NCBI GenBank assembly: GCA_004794655.1
Contig: SMMW01000622.1
Location: 930,001 to 994,000, forward strand
Direction: 5' to 3'
Length of the DNA: 64,000 bases
Source: Marisa cornuarietis
Lineage: Eukaryota; Mollusca; Gastropoda; Architaenioglossa; Ampullariidae
A model generated the notes under the pieces. It saw only the letters and a program-made list of their open reading frames with translations, was not told the origin of the DNA and searched no databases. A program made the position numbers and the translations under genes. This document shows, piece after piece, positions 36,501 through 46,860 of this stretch (positions are counted from its first letter, which is position 1; every line of letters starts with the position of its first letter).

Positions 36501-38479
36501 TTATTTAGGCACACCTATTTTACTGAATTAAACCTCTAAGTATCCATAAGAATATTCTTCCAAGCAAACCCAAAATAATTTTTTAGCTTTTGTTCAGTTT
36601 CTTGTTATCCATTAGAGCTATGCTCCCAACTTATGAATAACTGCTGCTTTCCTGGGCTTTAAAAAGTTATCTGCACTGATTTATCAAAACAGTTTTATCT
36701 GTGCTTATGTTATTGCTAAAAATCTTTTATGTCCCTAAATTTCAGCTACCCAACACACGTTTTAATGAAAAAAAACTTTTAAAATGCTAGTCATCAGTCC
36801 CAGAAAAACACCACCTGATCAGCATATCCTTAAGCTTTGCGTGTACTGAGGTATATGTCAACATTAGTGCTGGCAGTGTGAAGAAAATCATGCTTGGTAA
36901 TTTCTTTTGGTGTTTTGCAGCAGTTACATTAAAGTTATATAATATTTCCACGTTCTTGTATATCTTCCATATTAACATTTTCACAATACAGCTATTAAGA
37001 AAACAGTGTGAATTCTAAGACCCGAGCAGCTTAGTAGCTTTGCACAACTTCTAATTGTTTAAGTTCCATGTTGTATGGATAGGCAACCACCGCATAGACC
37101 AGCAACCAGCCAGATGCTCATTGCATAAATTGACATACTGTATGCCTGTTATAATCTTATACTTGATCATTGATGTAAGAAGTGTGTTTGGCTTTAGACA
37201 CATTTTTACACAATGGTACTAAACTAGTGGGTTGATGTAAGTTTTTTTGCATAAACGTGTCCCTCATATGCTTAGTGTTATGTACAATTTCAATCTTATT
37301 AAATTCACAATTTGTCCAGAGAAATTTTGAACTCCATTTGGGTCAGTGTGATTATGATGAAAAATCTGCACTGAGGACTCCCCTATGTAAGATTTATTTT
37401 ATATTTGTCATATCAGCTGCTGTTTTCTTCTTGCAAAACCTTGACTTCTTAAGTTTTAGTATATCATTTTTCTCTGATCGTACCTAAGGTTTATCATTAG
37501 CTATGATTTAAAGTTGTTCCATCATTTTTATTCCCAATGCTGCTAATGTGCTGGGATTGATAAAACAACTATTGTGTGCATTTCAAGATGCAGTTTTTGG
37601 TTTTTACGTAGAACCCAAGAAGATAAGTCTTGGAAAGAACAAAAACCAAGCACACCAATATTATGACAATAAGAATTACTCCATTCTTAGGCCTGGTACA
37701 GATGATTTAGCTGGTTTGTAAGATTATCATAAGTGTGGAAGAATTAAGCTTATGCTTTTGTATGCAGAGATTGCATCTGTAAGAAATGTGGCATCCAAGC
37801 TGGTCCATTTTGGAAAACATTGGCATAAATTAGATGTCCCATAAAGTGCAAGCAGCATCACTTTATCTCCTTTTAGTGTGATAGTTTTGGAAGTTTCAGT
37901 GAATTTTTAGAAAATTACCACATTGTGACTTTTTCATGAGAATTACAGTTAATAAAGTTTAGTGCTCATAGTTGGTTTTTGTGTTAAAAGTGAATGCCTC
38001 TTTATATTCTATATATTTTTCTTCCCAAAATAAAAAAAAATTCTTTCACAACAGCCATATACATTTATTTCTATTTCCACTGTTTAGCTGTGCTGAATTT
38101 GCCAATCCACTTTTAAGGGTGGAAATTAATGTGGTGGTTGTCGGAAAACCCTCAAACATAAATATTGGTACTTTAAACGCATCCCTAACAAAATTATTAT
38201 TCTCAAAACTTGGAATATTTTGTTGCTGGTCTAGTGCATACTTCCAAAAACTAGCACAGAAAAAGAATGAGCAGTCTGACTGTGATTTCTCACTTTGTTC
38301 ATCGCTTGAAATGTGAGAGATACATTTCTGTTAAGGAGTAAATAGAAACCAGACCTGTGACTATGCTGGTGTGCACACAAAATTTTTTTTTTAAACCTAG
38401 GTCATGTTCTCAGCAATTGTTCTTGAATTGCATATACATATATAAAAATATACTGTAGTGCATATAAAGCTATCAGTCA
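36501..38479. other. Spacer downstream of LUC7L, nothing recognised
   Basis: AT-rich, with a 114-codon open frame at 37,972-38,316 that is low-complexity at its start and has no recognisable domain. It could include an alternative longer LUC7L 3' UTR (AATAAAG at 37,952). Confidence 0.4.
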
Positions 38480-39260
38480 TCCCCTGTCGGGGAAAGCACA
38501 TGGATAGATGCAGCAGCTGACGGCCCGCCCTATTTTGGGCGATAGTGAGCAGGTCCTGTATGGGATGACCAGTCTTTGGTGTTCGTAAACCAGTTCTTCC
38601 TCTAGCCACTGCGGCATTGACTACCTTCCAAGGTGCCTTGAAGGATAGTCTTCAACAAGGTGTCATGCCAGGTCACATGGCGGAGGAAGACCAGCTTATT
38701 TCGTCTGACTGTTGAGAGTAGAGGTTGCTGGTGTCATACGAGTGTGGCACTCTTGTTTTGTACAAAGTCATTGGTTCTGTTCTTTGTGTGAGATCTAGAG
38801 CAGCCTCCTCAGGCACTTGTTCTTGAATGCCTGGATTCTCCTTTCTGTTTCGACAAGTGGAGTCCATGTGTCACATCCGTAGAGCAGGATTGGTACTACC
38901 AGGGATTTGTATGGCTTGTACTTGGTAATAAGCCAGATCTTATCTAGCCTAGCCATTGCTGCTGTTGCAGTTGTGATCCTGATGCGGATATCTGGCGAGG
39001 AGCTGCCGTCCTTGGAGAGGGTGGCTCCCAAGTATTAGAAGCTGCTTACTTCTTCTAGATGTACCCCGTTCACATAGACCTCTGCTTTGCCGCTGCCATT
39101 GATCATAACTTTGCTCTTTTCAGTTCTGGTCTCCATTCCACATGCATTTGAACTGTCTGTTGATAAGGTCTTGCAGTTCTTTTGTATAAAACTATACACA
39201 TTTACCATCGAGTTGTTAAAGATGGCAAGTGGACCGAATATAAGAAGGCCCACTTTAGAT
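38480..39260 (-). mobile_element. LINE reverse-transcriptase C-terminal region, decayed
   Basis: Minus-strand order: NACGMETRTEKSKVMI (about 39,160), VNGVHLEEVSSFKYLGATLSKDGSSSPDIR (about 39,080-38,990), ILLYGCDTWTPLVETERRIQ (about 38,900) and KNKCLRRLL. A stop is followed by NDFVQNKSATLV, LVFLRHVTWHDTLLKTILQG and a tail ending ASIHVLSPTGDD near 38,480. This is the thumb and tail of a common invertebrate LINE. In-frame stops show it is dead. Confidence 0.85.
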
Positions 39261-39291
39261 GGTTTTGGGCTTCAATCCTTACATCTTAGAC

Positions 39292-39478
39292 ACATTAGCA
39301 GAGTATATGGTTAAGAAAACCCTAAAAGTATGGACGTGATGGCAGGTAAAAATCATTAGAGTGTACAGATAATTTAACAGCTCATAATTTATTGACCTAT
39401 GAAAGTGTTCAAAAATTGTGAAAATCTACTTCAAACATACTGTTTTTCTGTGCAAATGTATGTGTAAAATATACCCTT
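39292..39478. repeat. 187-bp direct repeat, copy A
   Basis: Matches 40,728-40,912 at about 90 percent by eye. Shared blocks include AGCAGAGTATATGGTTAAGA, AAAATCATTAGAGTG and CTTCAAACATACTGTTTTTC. It may be a duplicated segment or the ends of an unrecognised element spanning 39.3-40.9 kb. Confidence 0.85.
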
Positions 39479-39881
39479 TCACATCCTTTAAGGACCTTTT
39501 TATGTGGGAAAAATGCTGTCAAAAATTTGGCAAAGTTAAGGATGATGGACAGAGAAAACAATGAATTTGGATACTTTTATTTAACATTGAGCCAAGTACA
39601 AACTTCTTTGGCTGCACTTTTTCAATTTGAGTTCATCAACATCAGGGTTATTACATCTGTAGCAATGGAGAAGCCATGTTATTGTTCATCACAAGACAAG
39701 TTTTTAGCCCAGTGAGAGCAAATTACAAATAAGATCTCCAAGAAACAGAGCTGACAGGTAAAACTATAAGTTTGAAGTGGCATAGAAATCCTGATGCAAG
39801 TTTTTGAAGTGGGAATGTGATACCTTTTATGTCTGAACATCGATCTTTCATCTGGCAGTTTTTTTGTGTGTGTTGGTAATA

Positions 39882-40312
39882 CAGTGGAACTTCAGCTATC
39901 GAACGCCTTTGATAGTGAACATTTTGGACAACAATCAAAAATTTTGTTAAAAATGTGCACCGGATATGGACCAGCATCTCAGACCAAACAGCATTCGCAC
40001 TTTAGAGCAACAAATGTAAAGAACTTTGTGCGAGGGTTAAAAAATCGTAATAAAAAATAAATGAATAATCTCCCAAAAGTTGAGGGCTCTATCTCTTATT
40101 CGCAATGACCGGTATAAAAAAAAAAAACACCAACGACATTCCCAGTCACTGTGTGCATCCTTCTTATTTAGTGAATTTTGTGGTCTATTTTAATAATACA
40201 TGTAAATCTATTTCCTTTATTTCTTATGGGGAAAATTGTTTCGGATATCGAACATTTTGGGTACCGACCAACTTTCCAGACTGGATTGTGGTCGTTAGCC
40301 GAGGTTCCACTG
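39882..40312. mobile_element. pogo/Tigger-like MITE, 431 bp
   Basis: The left end CAGTGGAACTTCAGCTATCG pairs with the right end CGTTAGCCGAGGTTCCACTG as terminal inverted repeats. The subterminal CGAACGCC/GATATCGAACATTTTGG motifs are typical of this group. The base pair before the left end is TA, the expected target; the right flank reads CATAA, so the second TA may have mutated. There is no coding capacity. It lies between the two 187-bp direct repeats. Confidence 0.75.
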
Positions 40313-40727
40313 CATAATGCCATAATGTTAGATAAGCATGAAGTTCAAGACTTTCTGGAATAGAGCAGACTTTGCCCAAATGTACATACCAATACACTGA
40401 AAGCCATAGTTTTATATATATATATAGTGTGAGCTTTTATAGTGCGGTATCCCAGCTAATGCCAGGCTCTCCGTGCCTTACAAACATAAAAACACAAGAC
40501 AGAAAATTCCTGTGGCTCTCTGTGAAGTTAATGGGAATGCCAGCTTGTTCCTCTGCAGGATGAAATTCATAGATCAAGATGTTAATGAGACAGATCTACA
40601 GTCATTGAACTGTAGAGCAATACTCAAACACGTCGATCATCAGGGGAATATCCAGATAATCCTTAATTTTATAAACTGTCCATGGGGAAACTGGTTTTTG
40701 AGAATGTGGAATGGAGAGGTTAGACAC

Positions 40728-40912
40728 TTTAGCAGAGTATATGGTTAAGAAAACCCTAAAAGTATGGACATGATGCCAGGTAAAAATCATTAGAGTGCAG
40801 ATAATTTAACAGCTCATAATTTATTGACCTACCGAGGGTACAAAAATTGTGCAAATCTACTTCAAACATACTGTTTTTCTGTGAAAATGTATGTGTTAAA
40901 TATATCCTTAAA
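40728..40912. repeat. 187-bp direct repeat, copy B
   Basis: Partner of 39,292-39,478, about 1,436 bp further on and in the same orientation. Confidence 0.85.
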
Positions 40913-40959
40913 ATATTTGGAGCTACCTGTTCATTTTAGTAATCTGCTACTATTTCCAC

Positions 40960-41935
40960 CATCCAACACCGACTCAAATCCACTGTCAAGCTGGTTGTTC
41001 CTCTCACCTTCTTCCATTTGAATCATTGTAACTCCTCTTTGCTGGCCTTTTAGTCACCACACTCTGCAGCCTTCACAATGCTGGTGCTCCAGAAAAATAA
41101 GACCCATCACATCACCCTGTAGAGGGCCGGTAGGCCAGGGCTACTTGTTAGTTTTGGTGGGACTCTGCCTTTCCCTTTTGTTGCTTGGCGTGGACCTGCT
41201 AGAGCATTGCAAGAAAAAAGCTGCCGTACAGGAGCATCGCGGAAAGTGAGCTCTGCGAGGGGTATATAAGGGCAGAGCTGACACGAGACGGGGTGCACAG
41301 ACAGAGGTGCGGCAGATGGAAGGGAAGAGACAACCCTGACTTTTAGTGCCTCTGACGATGTGATGCAGCGCCTCTGATGACGTGATGCAGCCGTGGGCAT
41401 TTTAATGTACAAGCCCGTGGAATAAAGGGTTGGAAGCTTGTCGTTGGTGACACACACCAAAAGACCTCACCACACGGTTACAACCCCATCCTGGTTCACT
41501 GGTTGCCAATCACCGCCCGTACTGCTGTATTGGACTGTCTTTGTTGAGGCCTCCTTCGGTCAAAGTTGACTGTGGATGGGAAACTCTAGCATTACCGTTT
41601 GGTCACTGGCTGTACCAGCTGTGCGTGTAGCTGATTAACAGTCTACTGTCTTTGCTACATGTCTTGGTCACTGTGCTCCTGATTATCTTCCTGCCTCACT
41701 TCTGACTTTATCCTTAAAACTTTGCTCAGTGTTTTATACCCTTCAGCTCCATTTTCCCCTCCCTCCTACCAAACTGTTCTGCTGGCCAGCATGCCTTCAC
41801 TTACACTGGCTTATGTGCTTGGTACACTCCCCTCACCCCTTCTGCCTCTTTCAATGATTTTAAGAAACAGCTTAAATTTAAAAGACTTTAGTACTTGCAA
41901 CTCATCACAGCAGTGCCCTTAACTGTTTCATGGGA
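40960..41935 (+). mobile_element. CR1/Jockey-like LINE 3' portion, split by a solo LTR
   Basis: Decayed plus-strand reverse-transcriptase motifs run up to 41,117: NHCNSSLLAF, LVLQKNKTHHIT. They resume after 41,482 with an HWLPI-type motif, then CAPDYLPASLL (about 41,670), and near the end LWCL/TLPSPL and FKKQLKFK-like text (about 41,830-41,885). These follow the usual order DYCNSLLAGL, RLV, DHITP, LHWLP, APDYL and LWN-LP of CR1/Jockey C-termini. There are many stops. Confidence 0.75.
41118..41482 (+). mobile_element. Solo LTR of an LTR retrotransposon, 365 bp
   Basis: Begins TGTAGAGGG and ends GGTTACA (TG...CA). It is flanked by ACCC on both sides (41,114-41,117 and 41,483-41,486). Inside are a TATA box (GGTATATAAGG, 41,263) and AATAAA (41,421), as expected for LTR transcription start and end. 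Between them, at 41,347-41,392, a ~23-bp GCCTCTGA-GACGTGATGCAGC unit is doubled. The interrupted LINE motif HITP/HWLPI resumes in frame across the insertion once one ACCC is discounted, which supports the boundaries. The orientation is taken from TATA and AATAAA. Confidence 0.8.
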
Positions 41936-42139
41936 TCAGTGCATGAAATATCTCCTCATATTTCTATCATCTCCCACTGCCTACTTTAAACTTGGGGAAA
42001 ATTTTCTCTTTTTCACACAAATGTTCACATCGAAGCAGAAATGCTTGGGTGTAACATCCTAAGCATTTTGGGGTATTCTGATTGCTGAAGCCAATAAACA
42101 GCACTGAATACATGGTAAGTGTGAACTTAAGCAGCAATC

Positions 42140-42870
42140 AAAATTGCTGGAGATCTTATTTATTAGGTATTACTCTCAGGCCAGCTTTCAGGATGACTGA
42201 CACAGTGTTCAAGTCTCTTTTTCTCCTAGAACTTTCTTTGCCTCTTGGGCACATGGCAATTTCCTCTGCCTTCGGTAGTGGAAATTTCTGGAGGATATGC
42301 CCAGGCATTTGATCTTTCAAGGCTGCAGATACAGAGTGGTGAGGGTGCATTTAGTTGGCAGTGACATAAATCGTAGGATCACGATGTGTTGCCATTGTTC
42401 AAAATGATGGTAGGCTTCACTTGTGGCAGCAGGTCACATTGCTGACTTCATAAGGATCTTTTTTCCCCTGGAAGTTGCTGTCTCAGCCCAAGTTTGGCAA
42501 GCTGATCCACTACTGTCTCTTTCCTTGGGATTCCATAGTGGTCAGGTATTCATTGTAGGACTATTTTCTGCTTTTGGCTGTTCCTTAGAGTTTCTGCATA
42601 AGGTAAGGAAGTTTGTTTCCTCCAAGGGCCTCCAGAATGAAAAGTGCATTAGTGAGGAAACGATCTTGTAGGCATTCACTCTGAGTGTGTTTTGTATGCT
42701 GCCTGCAGGAATGTCTGCACTGTAGTTGGAGCAGGGCTTTTCTGTTAGTAACGTGGTCGTGTTTATCTGAGCATTGGATGCAAACATCTGCTCCTCCGTT
42801 GACGATATTATTTGTTGCTCAGTCATTGGTGTATACATGAAGTTAAGCTTCATCTGGGTACTGATCTGAA
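42140..42870 (-). mobile_element. LINE RNase H-like domain and tail, decayed
   Basis: Minus strand: a 104-codon frame from 42,853 (TEKPCSNYSADI region) is followed in another frame by LQ-IPDHYGIPRKE and VDQLAKLG. This is the WIPGH-GI-GNE-AD-LAK signature of LINE RNase H. About 42,350-42,250 reads DQMPGHILQKFPL, matching the DQT-EHILQ-CPL tail of the same proteins. Stops and frameshifts make it a fossil. Confidence 0.65.
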
Positions 42871-44080
42871 ATCAAGGCCAAGGTAAAAGTGTGCTTTATT
42901 GTGTCCTCCTGAGGCCATAGTTGTAAAGCCAGAAATATATATATATATATTTACTTTGTTTTGAAAATGATGAAAATTCATGTGCCCATGGGGTGAGACT
43001 GCTTTTCCACCTCATAGGTGGGTCTCCTAAAGGCAGCAGATCTTGATGTTTTTGTTATGCAGTGTGCTTGAGATCAATCATTTATGATTCCCTGTGCATT
43101 CCAATACATAATAACAATGTGTACTTGTAACATGCAGCATCACGACCCAGATCGCACTCTCTGGGCAGACCAGTAATGATGAATAAACATTTGGTAACAG
43201 TGGACGGGGAGATACGTGTAGGCACACTGAACAACATAAAGATGAAGTACAAGAGCGGATCGTAAAGGAATGGATAAAGGTATGAAGGGAACTATAAACA
43301 GTGTAAGATGGAGTCATTACATGATGGTTAACATGACAGACAATATTGCAAAAGGAGTTAAGGATAGTAATTCAGAGATAATACTTAGTGAACAGATATG
43401 TTTTCAGAGAATGTTTGAATGCAGCCTTCGAGGAAGTGTGGCGAATGTGATGTGGAAGAGAGTTCCACTGCTTAGCACAAAGGGAGACTGTCCGTTGTCT
43501 GTATGTGACTGTCTTTGTGGGAGGGAGGGATAGAATGCGGGAGTCTTGATGAGGAGTGAAGTTTTTGAGCGGGACAGTGTGGACAGACCAGATTTCAGTG
43601 AAGTAGCGGGGAGGGGGCTGGAGACATCAAAGAATCCATCACTGCGAGTGACTGTTGCTTTTTGGAAGAGGATATCTATGCTTCTCCCTGTCATCTCTGG
43701 TTTAGCAAGTTGGTCAAGGTGGACTTCCAGTCATTGGGGACAGGCTTTGTTGTGGTGCAAAGCCTGGCACTGTCCCACCCTGGAGAGACCTCGGTGAGTG
43801 CAATCAGTATTAAATCTGACTTAAAGCCATTTGTGTTGGTTGTGTAGTATCATGGTTTGCTAGGATTCAGCTTTAGCTATCTGGGTTTTCTACAGGGCTG
43901 CTTTAACTCATTGTCCTTTGTCCTGCCCTAGAAAAGAGTTTTGCTTGCTGTAGATCTCACCTAGTGACCAGAGCTAATGATGGGGTTCTTGGTCACATGA
44001 AGAATTTGCCACTAAACACTTGGGAATTTTAGCAAAGGAAACTGTGCCAACTGTTACCTTTCTCTGTTCTCGTAAATTTC
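42871..44080. other. Repeat-like spacer, family not recognised
   Basis: Contains a short AT microsatellite (42,937) and a G-rich stretch at about 43,380-43,800 that has the look of an interspersed repeat (FQRMFECSLRGS...MWKRVPLLS-like open text on the plus strand). It could not be assigned to a known element. Confidence 0.3.
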
Positions 44081-44452
44081 TTGTCAGTAAGTCCGGACAG
44101 CTTATTAGATTATTTGGAAACAACTGCAGAAAGACCCCCCTCAACCTCACCTCGGTTCCCGCGATCTGCTAGCCCTTCCACTGATACAGCAAATGGTATG
44201 AAACTGAAGCAGGACAGCCAAATTATTAGCAGCACTCAATGGCTAGGTATACATAAATTTAATAATTCATGTCATGACACAAGCTGGGCAAAAGATATAG
44301 ATAACAAAAACCTTCCACAACCATCAGAAAAAACGGGGCACGCAGAAGAAATAATAGTTTGTTTTTTTTTTACTGGAAACACAATATTCTATGAGACGAG
44401 TAAGAGCATCCGTTTTCTTAAAAGACATTCTACTCAAAATCTTAAAATGTAA
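44081..44452 (+). CDS. Unplaced exon-like open frame (possible terminal exon)
   Basis: An open frame of about 123 codons follows an acceptor-like TCTCGTAAATTTCTTGTCAG and stops at 44,452. It has no ATG at its start, so if real it is an internal or terminal exon. The composition looks protein-like at first (SPDSLLDYLETTAERPPSTS, then PRFPRSASPSTDTANG, a Pro/Ser-rich linker), but no domain is recognised and the last third is lower in complexity. No partner exon was found upstream on the plus strand. It may belong to a gene whose other exons are lost in the repeat-rich spacer, or be a pseudogene or chance. Confidence 0.3.
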   Translation: MSVSPDSLLDYLETTAERPPSTSPRFPRSASPSTDTANGMKLKQDSQIISSTQWLGIHKFNNSCHDTSWAKDIDNKNLPQPSEKTGHAEEIIVCFFFTGNTIFYETSKSIRFLKRHSTQNLKM

Positions 44453-44641
44453 GTTCTGAAGTGATATTTCTTTGATGCTAATAGACTTCACAAGAAAACT
44501 GCAAATCTAAGCATCACTTTTATCAGCCCCTCACTCTTAAATATGGCTGAAGCTCTTCACAAGATGGAAGCACATGCTATAGATTGTTATGCAAACTATT
44601 TTTCAGACCTTACAAACAGTAACTTTACTTAACAGTGATAT

Positions 44642-46465
44642 TTATGGATCATGACCATCAAAAAATTTTCCAAGAAAGTCTGATGGTCGCTGATTAACTG
44701 TGTCCTTAAAGTACATCATGATGTGTGGACGCTGCTTCCAAATTTGTGTTGTCTCCACGAGATCCATTTGCCCCTGGAGAGTTACCAAATCAGGTTTTCA
44801 ACTTTCAACAAGTCCACTTCTATAACAACACAAACCATTACATGGGGGCAAGCAACTAAGAAGAAACATGAAAGCTTAACAAATCATGAATAGGAAAAAA
44901 CCACTGTTAGATAAATCAACAAAGTGAAACAAAGCATGCATTAAAAAAATAGCTTCTTCCTCCTTAAATGTGAAGTTTGTTTATGATTTACAATGTTGAA
45001 TTATTAAGAAATTCCAGGGTGGGTGTATCTACATCTCAAACCCCTACCTTCCATCCTTGGATTGTTTAAATATAGAGAGCAAGAATTATTTTTACACAGC
45101 CCCTGGTTTACCAGAATGATAAAAAATATAAATAGTAATAAAGCATTCACACACATATATATATATACAACATAATTCCAACTAAGTGCTCAAAGCACTT
45201 AACAATCATGATACACTTTCCCCTCAAACAAGTACCCAGACACAAGCACACATAAAAAATTACATGTATGCAGCATAAATCAACACTGTAAACAAGCAAA
45301 TTAGGAATTACCTAAGGAAAAGCCAGATGAGATGTTTTTCAATATATTTAAGTTAAATATATAATCTAAGTTTAATGGTTATTTTTACACCAGCTAGCTT
45401 AGAGGCAGCAAAGATTACAAGCACAATTCCATTTATAGATGCATATATTATTTAAAATGATATATTTACTATGCTTACAAAGGATTCTTTCAAAGCTATT
45501 TTTATGTCAAACTTTGGTGAAATCTGCTAGTCAAACATGCATGCTCAAAATTCATTTCAAAGTTGAAACACTGAAGCTACAACTCCAAGAAGATATACCT
45601 TGACAACAAGAAGATCGATGGTGCGGATATCTGTAACATGCTTGTTTTTTAAAAACAGCTCTCTCAGCTTCTCACGACCCTGCTTAATGTTGATGGGAAC
45701 ATCAAAATCTTTGACTGCAAACAAACATAAAGGAACATCACATAACAGTTACTATCATAATATGATTAAAAATATATTTAAATGTATGTTATATATTAAA
45801 AAAATATGGAAACAAAAAAAAAAAACCCTTCGAGTTTATTAAATAGGTTACCTGAGGGAGCCTAAATTAACAGTTTCCAAAATAATCCTGACAATTGTTA
45901 GGATTGACCTTTATGCAATGGCTTAAAAAATTCCAGAAGTATGCGAATTTGTGATGCTAAGTCCTAAATGACTGCGGCATATATTTTAGTAAGTGTACAT
46001 GGCCTAATGTAGAAATCTGTATTCCAACTGACTCAAAAGGGTGTTATGGTGTAAAAACATAACAACACATTGTTACACACTAAAACTTTACTGACTATAA
46101 ACTTCTTAGCTAAAAAAATAGCTGGGATAAATTTCAGTTGTTACTGCTTTAAAAAGGTTTCCAAATCCAGTTCTCGACTACCAATCCAAAGTCTGTGTTG
46201 AGTCAGGATAATGACAAGACACAAATACTTCGTTTGTCCTTCGACTTTCAAGTTCGGCCTCGCACCCACCGTGACGTCCTTGATCCTAAAACAAGAAATT
46301 GTAAATGGTTTGCTGATTCGCATAATAGATATACTTACCAACATAAGGGATGTGTCTATACCAAGCCTTATACAAATTTAAAACACGTCGCTTCGCTTGG
46401 TTCCTGTCTGTTGACAAGATTGGTTTGACTTGCTTCAGCCCTTGTTGCACAGCACGGGAAGCCAT
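44642..46465 (-). CDS. NDUFA6: NADH dehydrogenase [ubiquinone] 1 alpha subcomplex subunit 6 (complete, 124 aa)
   Basis: LYR-family accessory subunit of mitochondrial complex I (B14), which binds the mitochondrial acyl carrier protein at the matrix arm. Three exons on the minus strand: 46465-46339, 45714-45599, 44773-44642, with GT-AG introns and matching phases. The protein begins MASRAVQQGLKQVKPILSTD, then AKRRVLNLYKAWYR (the LYR tripeptide region, here LYK). It continues with REKLRELFLKNKHVTDIRTI, ETTQIWKQRPHIMMYF and a C-terminal FLGKFFDGHDP that closely matches vertebrate NDUFA6 (128 aa). An in-frame ATG eight codons upstream (46,489) is possible, but MASRAV has the better context (AAG-ATG-G) and the usual length. 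A SINE sits just upstream. Confidence 0.95.
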
Positions 46466-46475
46466 CTTGACAAGG
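46455..46475 (-). promoter_or_regulatory. YY1-like motif over the NDUFA6 start codon
   Basis: The minus strand reads GTCAAGATGGCTTCC. AAGATGGC is the YY1 core that in many housekeeping and mitochondrial genes overlaps the start codon or transcription start. The call rests on the motif only. Confidence 0.35.
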
Positions 46476-46514
46476 GGACAGCAATCCAAGACAACGGAAG
46501 ACTTGCTGGACTTG

Positions 46515-46860
46515 GTACGTCAGTCGTGTAGCGGCCTAAACACTCGGCTCACAGACTGCTATGACTCGGCTTTTCTTTTTGTAGTCACCACAGCAGTAAG
46601 ATGCCCTGGGTTCAGATCTCGTCCCAGGACATTCTCTATATATGACGCCTGTTCGCAGGGCTGGTCGTCCGGGGTTTTCTCCGGGCAGTCCGGTTTCCGA
46701 CCCCCACAACAACTCTTCCGAAAACACCTCCAGATAGAATTGCACTTTCCTGCCAAATTCCACCAACCTTGCTTGAATCGTTGTGCGAGTTGGCAGCCTT
46801 GCACAGCAGATTTTGGAGGTGGAGCGAGGCAGCACGCCCTTCTGTTACAAAAATCAAGAC
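46515..46860 (+). mobile_element. tRNA-derived SINE, different family, upstream of NDUFA6
   Basis: The tRNA-like head on the plus strand has GTGTAGCGGCCTAAACACTC (A-box-like) and CCTGGGTTCAGATCTCGTCC (B-box-like, about 46,606-46,625) at tRNA spacing with an insert. A body follows with GGTCGTCCGGGGTTTTCTCCGGGCAGTCCGGTTTCC, a block typical of metazoan SINE core regions. The 3' limit (about 46,860) is approximate. It lies roughly 50 bp above the NDUFA6 start codon, antisense to the gene. Confidence 0.6.

Noticed and set aside
37972..38316. 114-codon plus-strand frame downstream of LUC7L
   Set aside because: AT-driven low complexity and no domain; treated as spacer.
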